From an archaeon (GTDB taxonomy: Archaea; Nanobdellota; Nanobdellia; Woesearchaeales; JAGVOV01): a stretch of 5,554 nt of DNA. Location: NCBI GenBank assembly GCA_020052545.1, contig JAGVOV010000115.1:1-5554 (forward strand), written 5' to 3'. Shown piece after piece: positions 1 to 4,174 of the stretch. The notes beneath the pieces were generated by a model. It saw only the letters and a list, made by a program, of their open reading frames with translations, ran no database searches and was not told the DNA's origin. Each line of letters opens with the position of its first letter. Position 1 is the stretch's first letter. The position numbers and the translations under genes are program-made.

Positions 1-150
1 AACTTCTACAATCTTGTCGACAGTCCTAGCCATGCTCAATGGACTGTCCTCTATCGATGGAAGGAGGCTTGTGCTGCTGTAGTCTGCCCTTAGGACAGTC
101 TCTGCTCCTTCTCTTTCCACCTGATATATTATTTCGCCCTCTTCTTCCAT
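1..150 (-). CDS. N-terminal fragment of a putative archaeal type II/IV secretion or pilus ATPase (cut by window edge)
   Basis: An open frame starts at ATG (148-150, minus strand) and runs off the left edge, giving 50 residues: an acidic, strand-like start (MEEEGEIIYQVEREG), then PSIEDSPLSMARTVDKIVEV at residues 31-50. From memory of the family, a short acidic N-terminus followed by a 'SIEDSP...M...IDKL(I/L)E' stretch is typical of a group of archaeal VirB11/TadA/FlaI-like ATPases. The Walker motifs would lie outside the window, so this is a resemblance and not a demonstration. The start codon immediately follows the TAG of the upstream ribbon-helix-helix gene with no spacer, so the gene is almost certainly co-transcribed and translated by re-initiation. 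If it is such an ATPase, it would power assembly or secretion at the cytoplasmic face of the membrane. It could instead be an unrelated conserved protein. Confidence 0.5.
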   Translation of the reverse strand, partial: MEEEGEIIYQVEREGAETVLRADYSSTSLLPSIEDSPLSMARTVDKIVEV

Positions 151-288
151 CTATCTCAGCCTTTCCTTCTTAATTCTCTCAGCTATAGCATTGTTGATGA
201 ACTCTATCAATGTCAGCCCTTTAATGGCAGAAGCTACCTTCACTTTCCTATGCACTTCCTCATCAATCTCAATGTTTATCCTTGTCAT
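151..288 (-). CDS. Small ribbon-helix-helix DNA-binding protein (second of tandem pair)
   Basis: This 45-aa protein starts at ATG 286-288. It has the pattern of a minimal ribbon-helix-helix (MetJ/Arc/CopG) domain: a basic-hydrophobic beta strand (residues 3-8, RINIEI), helix A (about 9-22, EEVHRKVKVASAI), a turn with GLTL, and helix B (about 28-41, IEFINNAIAERIKK). RHH dimers insert the paired strands into the DNA major groove; Arg3 and Asn5 are the likely base-contacting residues. It is a clear paralogue of the upstream RHH protein (same RINIEI strand and EVHRK helix start). It overlaps that gene by 20 nt and its stop directly abuts the following ATPase-like gene. No toxin gene lies beside it, so an operon repressor is as likely as an antitoxin. 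It is too short to be found reliably by length-based gene calling, but the domain pattern and paralogy make it convincing. Confidence 0.82.
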   Translation of the reverse strand: MTRINIEIDEEVHRKVKVASAIKGLTLIEFINNAIAERIKKERLR

Positions 289-409
289 TCCTCAATGCCT
301 CTTTCAAAGCTTCCTCAATATAATCTTTCAGAACTATGTCGCGCAGCGCGCATGCTGCCTTCAGCTTCCTGTGCACTTCATCCGGAATCTCTATGTTTAT
401 CCTTGACAT
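269..409 (-). CDS. Small ribbon-helix-helix DNA-binding protein (first of tandem pair)
   Basis: This 46-aa protein starts at ATG 407-409, first in a minus-strand operon. Residues 3-8 (RINIEI) form the DNA-binding strand. Residues 10-23 (DEVHRKLKAACALR) form helix A and residues about 27-40 (LKDYIEEALKEALR) form helix B, which is the complete RHH fold in minimal length. It resembles the CopG/VapB/ParD type of antitoxin and plasmid repressors. The last residues (NDKDKH) are read from the same DNA that encodes the start of the second RHH gene in another frame, so the tail probably arose when tandem duplication fused the two copies. A box A at 452-459 and repeats at 411-446 lie upstream, a layout suited to autorepression. 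The target and the role, regulator or antitoxin, cannot be told from sequence alone. Confidence 0.82.
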   Translation of the reverse strand: MSRINIEIPDEVHRKLKAACALRDIVLKDYIEEALKEALRNDKDKH

Positions 410-410
410 A

Positions 411-446
411 AGTTAATTAAGTTATATAATTAAGTTTAGTTAACTA
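411..446. promoter_or_regulatory. Candidate operator: direct repeats and palindrome upstream of the RHH genes
   Basis: Just upstream of the first RHH start there are two identical 9-bp direct repeats, AATTAAGTT at 415-423 and 428-436 (13-bp period). They are followed by a perfect 10-bp palindrome, TAGTTAACTA, at 437-446. The block lies between the minus-strand box A (452-459) and the RHH start codon, so a bound protein would cover the expected transcription start. RHH repressors typically bind short repeated half-sites in their own promoters, so this is a reasonable operator. The region is very AT-rich and chance repeats are common in such DNA. Confidence 0.4.
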
Positions 447-451
447 ATTTA

Positions 452-459
452 TTTATAAA
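452..459 (-). promoter_or_regulatory. Box A (TATA) promoter element for the RHH/ATPase operon
   Basis: TTTATAAA at 452-459 matches the archaeal box A. Its centre is about 46 nt from the RHH ATG, so transcription would start near 430 and leave a leader of roughly 20 nt crossing the repeat block. The element is palindromic and orientation is inferred from the gene. A nearer TATA-like stretch at 421-431 is too close to the ATG to place the start upstream of it. Confidence 0.5.
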
Positions 460-471
460 TAAGCAAAGTAG

Positions 472-480
472 TTTTTATAT
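472..480 (+). promoter_or_regulatory. Box A promoter element for the coiled-coil operon
   Basis: TTTTTATAT at 472-480 is preceded by a purine-rich stretch (GCAAAGTAG, 463-471) that resembles an archaeal BRE. The predicted start is around 503, giving a leader of about 40 nt before the ATG at 544. No strong Shine-Dalgarno sequence is visible in that leader. Confidence 0.5.
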
Positions 481-543
481 TTTACGCTTTTACTTCGGCA
501 TAGTTACGCAAAGTTTATTAGTCAAGTCAGCTTTGACAGCGTT

Positions 544-1011
544 ATGGGAATAGACGAGCAGGACAAAGCGAACTTGATGCAGAGCCTTGAACAGCAGCCT
601 GTCGAAAAGAAGCAGACTTTTTTTGGGCCTAAGCAGAAACAAGGCCCGGATCCGGCAGTGATGAAGATGGCATCTGATATGAATGATCTGGCCAGGCGGC
701 TGAGGATGCTTGAAGAAAGATATATCAATTTCAGGAAGAAGAACCAGGTGACAGAGCAGGACATGGTATCTGCGCACAAGAACCTGAATAAAGAGGTGAA
801 GACGGCAATGTCAGACCTCTCAGAACTGAGAAAAGGCATCAATGAGCTGGAAAATACAATGAAGCTGGTGCTCAGCGAGCTGCAGAACTGCGCAAGAAAG
901 GAAGACCTTCTTGTCCTGCAGAAGTACATAAACATGTGGGAGCCCATGCATTTTGTGACAGAAGACGAAGTCAAGAAGATGGTCATGGCTAACAATAGTA
1001 GAAAAGTATAA
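544..1011 (+). CDS. Conserved archaeal coiled-coil protein (155 aa), function unknown
   Basis: This is a soluble, charged protein with no signal peptide or membrane segment. Residues 1-40 are polar and probably disordered (Gln/Lys-rich, with FFGPKQKQGPDP near 26-37). Residues about 43-125 are strongly helical with heptad-like hydrophobic spacing, a coiled coil. The C-terminus holds a distinct aromatic-acidic segment, YINMWEPMHFVTEDEVKKM (128-146), that looks like a docking motif; I recall similar segments in uncharacterised DPANN proteins but cannot name a family. The ATG at 544 is the first plausible start, since no ATG, GTG or TTG lies in frame between the promoter and it. The gene is followed after 24 nt by a second coiled-coil gene, so the two likely form one operon and may interact. 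By protein type it could be a cytoplasmic scaffold analogous to archaellum FlaC/D/E, but no homology to those is visible. Confidence 0.85.
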   Translation: MGIDEQDKANLMQSLEQQPVEKKQTFFGPKQKQGPDPAVMKMASDMNDLARRLRMLEERYINFRKKNQVTEQDMVSAHKNLNKEVKTAMSDLSELRKGINELENTMKLVLSELQNCARKEDLLVLQKYINMWEPMHFVTEDEVKKMVMANNSRKV

Positions 1012-1035
1012 AAATCAGGATGGTTAGGTTTGCTT

Positions 1036-1710
1036 ATGGCATTGTTCAGCTTTGGGAAAAAACAGGAGGAGCAGGTGCAGCAGTTCCAGCCACCTCCACA
1101 GGGACCGCCAACAGACCTTGTGCTTTCGATGAGAGAACAAGGATTGAGCAATAACCAGATCATCCAAAACCTCTATAGGCAAGGCTTTCAACCGAGCGAT
1201 GTTGCGGATGCGATGAATCAAGCTAATGCAAAGGAGAGCGTGGAAAATATGCCGACAGGTTACTTCAACCAACAATATCAGGATCAGGGACAAGCAATGC
1301 AACAGAACATGCAGCAGCAACAACAGCCGATGCAGCAAGGCATGGAAGCGCAGCAAGGCTATCAGGAAATGCCGAATGAGCATGTGGAAGAGATTGTGGA
1401 AGCGATAGTCAACGAGAAATGGAATGAGATAGTCAAGAATGTCAACAAGATAACAGAATGGAAAGACAAGACAGAGACAAGGCTTTCTACTTTAGAGCAG
1501 CAGTTCAAGGACTTGAAGCAGGAGTTTGACAAGCTTCATGATGCGATACTCGGCAAGATCGGCGAGTATGACCAGAACATCGTCAATATAGGCACCGACA
1601 TAAAGGCCATGGAGAAGGTGTTTCAGAAGATTTTGCCGACGCTGACAGACAATATAACAGAGCTTTCTAGAATAACTGATGACCTGAAGAAAGGCACAGC
1701 GAAAAAATAG
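1036..1710 (+). CDS. Conserved archaeal protein with UBA-like N-terminus, Gln-rich linker and coiled-coil C-terminus (224 aa)
   Basis: The protein has four parts. Residues 1-10 (MALFSFGKKQ) form a short hydrophobic-basic start. Residues about 26-62 form a UBA/CUE-like three-helix unit, with MREQGLSNNQIIQNLYRQGF followed by PSDVADAMNQA; this 'GLSxxxIIxxLxxxGFxxxDVxxAMxxA' pattern recurs in uncharacterised archaeal proteins. Residues about 78-110 are a Gln/Met-rich linker, encoded by CAG/CAA-rich DNA. Residues about 115-218 are a long charged coiled coil (VEEIVEAIVNEKWNEIVKNV onward). There is no transmembrane segment. I chose ATG 1036 over the in-frame TTG at 1030 because it is the stronger codon and gives a natural MALFSFG start; a weak AGGT at 1026-1029 lies upstream. 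It follows the first coiled-coil gene by 24 nt. It ends exactly one base before the stop of the convergent membrane-protein operon. Function is unknown; a scaffold for a membrane complex is the most natural guess. Confidence 0.88.
   Translation: MALFSFGKKQEEQVQQFQPPPQGPPTDLVLSMREQGLSNNQIIQNLYRQGFQPSDVADAMNQANAKESVENMPTGYFNQQYQDQGQAMQQNMQQQQQPMQQGMEAQQGYQEMPNEHVEEIVEAIVNEKWNEIVKNVNKITEWKDKTETRLSTLEQQFKDLKQEFDKLHDAILGKIGEYDQNIVNIGTDIKAMEKVFQKILPTLTDNITELSRITDDLKKGTAKK
1294..1362 (+). repeat. CAG/CAA-rich low-complexity tract inside the second coiled-coil gene
   Basis: The stretch is dominated by CAA, CAG and ATG codons (residues about 87-109, QAMQQNMQQQQQPMQQGM onward). It encodes a flexible Gln/Met linker between the UBA-like unit and the coiled coil. 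Such tracts are prone to length variation between strains. The frame stays open, so it does not disrupt the gene. Confidence 0.6.
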
Positions 1711-2301
1711 TCATGTGTTGCTGCTTGTAAGCTGGCTCACTGTGAATACTGCTATAAGCATTATCAGTATAAAACCCAGCATCTTAGGATTGTAGATCGC
1801 CTGGCCCATGTTATTGCTAAAACTTCCAGTGTTTGTCGTGCCTGTTGTTGTTCCCGGATTGCCTAAAGTGATGCTCTCATTAACAACAGTGCCGCTGCCC
1901 TGAGTTATCTGGAGGCTTTCCTGGCCATAGGCTGCGCTCAGCGAAAACGCGAATATTACAAGTGAGACTACAATCAAGGCCCACTTCAACGTCCCATTTT
2001 CTGTCACGCCGGTCATAATCCAATCATCCTTGGCGCCAAAGATCTTGAACGCTATTATGGTAAATATCAGCATAACAAAGAGGACGATGAACCATGGTAT
2101 CATGGTCTTTATGACTATCACTGCCTTTTCTGTCAGCAGGATTATGAACGCGACAACGACAGCTACGATCGCATGCACCCATTTTGTCGTGCCGAAAAGC
2201 TTGGTCCAGCTCATCACGCCGTACATCACAGCGAAGATTAGCAAGAATAGGAAAATGGGGCCGAAGCCCTCAAGCAAGCTTAGGTTTAAGACTGATGCCA
2301 T
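1711..2301 (-). CDS. Five-TM archaeal membrane protein with extracellular Thr/Gly-rich loop (196 aa; third of three paralogues)
   Basis: The predicted membrane segments are at about residues 13-30, 41-58, 62-88, 105-124 and 173-190. It shares the plan of its two upstream neighbours: an N-terminal 'LLEGFGPIFLFLLIFAVMYG' helix followed by a basic K-T-K-like loop (WTKLFGTTK), three further helices, then a loop and a last helix. The loop between TM4 and TM5 (about 125-172) is expanded and rich in Thr, Gly, Asn and Ser, with a VNES glycosylation sequon at 140-143. With positive charges assigned inside, that loop is extracellular, which suits such a composition. The ATG (2299-2301) lies 1 nt after the stop of the previous gene and lacks a nearby Shine-Dalgarno, suggesting re-initiation. 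Its stop is adjacent to the stop of the convergent coiled-coil gene. I do not recognise a named family. Confidence 0.85.
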   Translation of the reverse strand: MASVLNLSLLEGFGPIFLFLLIFAVMYGVMSWTKLFGTTKWVHAIVAVVVAFIILLTEKAVIVIKTMIPWFIVLFVMLIFTIIAFKIFGAKDDWIMTGVTENGTLKWALIVVSLVIFAFSLSAAYGQESLQITQGSGTVVNESITLGNPGTTTGTTNTGSFSNNMGQAIYNPKMLGFILIMLIAVFTVSQLTSSNT

Positions 2302-2302
2302 T

Positions 2303-2896
2303 TTAAGGTTTCTTGAACAATCCTCCTAGATTATTCATGAAGCTCTCTGCAGGCGTGCCTGAATCATCTGCCGTCACAAATTTTATTATGAGGCCGAACA
2401 CTACAATCATTATGAATATGGCTACTGTCTCATCCCCAAACAATCCGGAGAGCCAATTCCATCCGTTCCACCAGCCGACTGAGCTGCCGAAGATCAACAA
2501 TACTGCGATAGCGGACAATAAGACAATCCAGCCTGTGACGCGATTACCGGCAACCCATTGGCTCTGGGCCCCCCATATGCCGACTAAGATGAGAAGGGCA
2601 AGCACAGCTATCAGCACGAGAGAGACTTGCGGAAGCACCTGGAGCAGCATCTGGACAGGGTCAAGGCCCGAAGGATATCTAATCCCTCCGACGCCCATAT
2701 GCGGCACGATAAAGAAGATGCCAAGCACAAGTGCTATGACGACATCGAAGCTTTTCTTATCACCAAGGATCTTCGTCTTGTGCAATATCGCATACACCAA
2801 AGTGAATACTAGTATGAATGGCAATACATAATCAATGAAACCCCATGAATACAATATCTGCAGGAAATTATCAACCCGATACGCTCCGCTTACCAT
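2303..2896 (-). CDS. Five-TM archaeal membrane protein (197 aa; second of three paralogues)
   Basis: The predicted membrane segments are at about residues 23-38, 51-66, 88-109, 120-139 and 156-174. The N-terminal motif is FLQILYSWGFIDYVLPFILV at 11-30, then FTLVYAILHKTKILG. It matches the first paralogue closely (G-x-x-D-x-(I/V)-L-P-F-(I/L)-L-V-F-T, then KTK(I/V)LG). The loop before TM5 is tryptophan-rich (WWNGWNW, 142-148), as in the first paralogue (KWLVNNW). The C-terminal tail ends in GGLFKKP and is expected to be cytoplasmic by charge. The start is firm: a strong Shine-Dalgarno GGAGGT (2902-2907 on the complement) lies 5 nt from the ATG. The gene is 21 nt downstream of the first paralogue and 1 nt upstream of the third, a clear operon. 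The biochemical role is unknown. Confidence 0.9.
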   Translation of the reverse strand: MVSGAYRVDNFLQILYSWGFIDYVLPFILVFTLVYAILHKTKILGDKKSFDVVIALVLGIFFIVPHMGVGGIRYPSGLDPVQMLLQVLPQVSLVLIAVLALLILVGIWGAQSQWVAGNRVTGWIVLLSAIAVLLIFGSSVGWWNGWNWLSGLFGDETVAIFIMIVVFGLIIKFVTADDSGTPAESFMNNLGGLFKKP

Positions 2897-2901
2897 TTTT
2901 T

Positions 2902-2907
2902 ACCTCC
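2902..2907 (-). promoter_or_regulatory. Strong Shine-Dalgarno (GGAGGT) for the second membrane paralogue
   Basis: The complement of 2902-2907 reads GGAGGT, 5 nt from the ATG at 2896. It is the clearest ribosome-binding site in the window and fixes that start. It contrasts with the leaderless-type first gene and the 1-nt-spaced third gene of the same operon. Confidence 0.75.
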
Positions 2908-2917
2908 ATTAATGAGA

Positions 2918-3502
2918 CTATTCCTTCTTCTTTTCCTCTTTATGGTCGCTCTTCTCCTTCTTATCGCTTGTTATCCAGACCATTATCAATATGACAACAA
3001 TGACTAAGATTACTGAACCGCCAGCATTGCTGTCCCAATTGTTGACAAGCCATTTCCATCCGGCCGCGAGCCAGTTGCTGCCGTCATCTGTCGGGATGGC
3101 ATTCAGAAAAATAAGGATAATCGTTATGAACACTATGACCATCATGAATATGCGCCAGCCTCCATCAAGGAAGACCTCTTCGCCGTTCTTGTAGAATGCG
3201 CCTATGAGCAATAGGAACATGACTATCAGGATAAGGACAGTGATGATATTGGCCAGGAAAGTGTTTATCAGCTGCACCAGTTTTGTAGAGGCAACAACAA
3301 GGAAGCCGATGACAAATGCAGCCATAGCATTCAGGTTCTTCTTGCTGTATTTCTTGTTGCCTACCTCATCAACGCCCAAGACCTTTGTCTTGTCGAAGAT
3401 GGCGTAAGTTATGGTAAAGACCAATAGGAAGGGCAAAATCACATCATAAATGCCAAGCGTCTGCAGAAAATCGATGATACCGCGGAAAGTTGAGGTAGCC
3501 AT
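2918..3502 (-). CDS. Five-TM archaeal membrane protein with charged cytoplasmic tail (194 aa; first of three paralogues)
   Basis: The predicted membrane segments are at about residues 20-36, 57-73, 83-104, 116-135 and 162-178. The first helix carries the family motif LGIYDVILPFLLVFTITYAI (16-35), followed by a basic loop with KTKVLG and KKYSKKN. The loop between TM4 and TM5 is Trp-rich (WLAAGWKWLVNNW, 144-156). The C-terminus (180-194) is a lysine/glutamate tail (KKEKSDHKEEKKKE). Positive charges in the TM1-TM2 loop and the tail place both inside, so the model is N-out, C-in. The ATG at 3500-3502 is about 30 nt from a good box A, so the mRNA is leaderless or nearly so, and this gene heads the operon of three paralogues. 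No enzyme motif is visible; a structural, channel or anchor component is possible. Confidence 0.9.
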   Translation of the reverse strand: MATSTFRGIIDFLQTLGIYDVILPFLLVFTITYAIFDKTKVLGVDEVGNKKYSKKNLNAMAAFVIGFLVVASTKLVQLINTFLANIITVLILIVMFLLLIGAFYKNGEEVFLDGGWRIFMMVIVFITIILIFLNAIPTDDGSNWLAAGWKWLVNNWDSNAGGSVILVIVVILIMVWITSDKKEKSDHKEEKKKE

Positions 3503-3528
3503 ATTAGTATACCAATCGATATATTAAC

Positions 3529-3536
3529 TATATAAA
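3529..3536 (-). promoter_or_regulatory. BRE/box A promoter of the three-paralogue membrane operon
   Basis: The complement reads CGAAAGT-TTTATATA (box A 3529-3536, BRE-like 3537-3543), a very good archaeal promoter. The box centre is about 30 nt from the ATG at 3502, giving a predicted leader of a few nucleotides at most. Confidence 0.75.
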
Positions 3537-3574
3537 ACTTTCGAATAAGACTCTCTATAAAATGCTCGAAAAAC

Positions 3575-3582
3575 TTTATAAA
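3575..3582 (+). promoter_or_regulatory. BRE/box A promoter of the translin operon
   Basis: TTTATAAA at 3575-3582 is preceded by CGAAAAAC (3567-3574), a BRE-like element nearly the same as that of the divergent operon. The box centre lies about 27 nt from the ATG at 3605, so the translin mRNA is predicted to be leaderless. No Shine-Dalgarno lies before the ATG. A second TATA-like stretch at 3555-3562 is less well placed. Confidence 0.75.
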
Positions 3583-3604
3583 AGACACATGCTTCCACGT
3601 CTCT

Positions 3605-4174
3605 ATGGGACAATTTAAGCAGCTTAAAGAGGAAATGGACAAGTATGAAGTTGACAGGGAAGAACTGATAAGGCTTTCAAGAGATATAGTGGGACTTTCA
3701 AAAGAGCTCATATATGCCACCCATAGGAAGGATTTCAAGACAGCTGAAAAGGCGAAAAGTGACATAACGAAGCTTGTGAAGAGCCTTAAAAAATATGAGA
3801 ACAGCAAGCACTATGCTTCCGGCAGCTTCAAAATAAGCATACAGGAATATGTTGAGGCTGTGTGCTACCTTGAGTTTGTCAAGAACGGCAAGATACAGAC
3901 ATGCAAGGAGCTTGATGTGGATCCAGAATATTACCTTCTTGGACTTTGCGACCTCACAGGGGAATTGACGAGGAATGCTGTTAACTCAGCTATAAACGAC
4001 GATTATAAGAAAGCGCTGGAAGTGCAGAAATTTGTGGTTGGCCTTTATGAGGAACTGATGCAGTTCGACTTCGGCAATGGGGAATTGAGGAAGAAGTTTG
4101 ATGGCATAAAATGGGAGCTTAACAAGCTCCAAGACCTTGTTTTCCAGCTGAAGATGAAGGGCATGATAAGATGA
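3605..4174 (+). CDS. Translin/TRAX-family RNA-binding nuclease (189 aa)
   Basis: This is an all-helical translin-family protein of the compact length usual in archaea. Family landmarks run in order: LIRLSRDIVGLSKELIYATH (21-40), matching the LSR(D/E)I...K..I...HR helix; QEYVEAVCYLEFVKNGKI (80-97); the hallmark YLLGLCDLTGELTRNAVNSA (110-129); and a C-terminal helix with LRKKFDGIKWELNKLQDLVF. In eukaryotes translin and TRAX form the C3PO endoribonuclease, in which TRAX supplies acidic catalytic residues. Here Glu81 and Glu84 (QEYVEA), Asp116 and Glu120 (DLTGE) sit at the matching motif positions, so an active TRAX-like nuclease is expected rather than a purely nucleic-acid-binding translin. It probably assembles as a cytoplasmic homo-octamer like the studied Archaeoglobus protein. 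It heads an operon with a leaderless promoter and overlaps the next gene by ATGA. The family call is firm; the in vivo substrate is unknown. Confidence 0.93.
   Translation: MGQFKQLKEEMDKYEVDREELIRLSRDIVGLSKELIYATHRKDFKTAEKAKSDITKLVKSLKKYENSKHYASGSFKISIQEYVEAVCYLEFVKNGKIQTCKELDVDPEYYLLGLCDLTGELTRNAVNSAINDDYKKALEVQKFVVGLYEELMQFDFGNGELRKKFDGIKWELNKLQDLVFQLKMKGMIR

Noticed and set aside
191..406. Plus-strand frame of 71 aa opposite the RHH genes
   Set aside because: The minus strand here encodes two recognisable RHH proteins in full. The plus frame has no domain and ends against them without its own promoter.
151..409. Classical RHH toxin-antitoxin module
   Set aside because: No toxin-like gene (RelE, PIN, MazF, HipA type) is visible next to the RHH pair. 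The linked downstream gene looks like an ATPase N-terminus, though only 50 residues are available.
1030..1035. TTG start two codons upstream of the second coiled-coil gene
   Set aside because: The ATG at 1036 is a better start codon and gives a natural N-terminus; nothing favours the TTG.
522..1163. Long minus-strand frame (213 aa) opposite the first coiled-coil gene
   Set aside because: It is Ser/Phe/Cys-rich, as expected from reading a lysine/glutamate coiled-coil gene backwards. It spans two plus-strand genes and their gap, and has no promoter or family signature.
2313..2831. Plus-strand frame of 172 aa opposite the second membrane paralogue
   Set aside because: It is rich in Thr, Pro, Asn and Met, the usual antisense shadow of a hydrophobic membrane gene. 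The minus-strand protein has a strong Shine-Dalgarno and clear paralogues.
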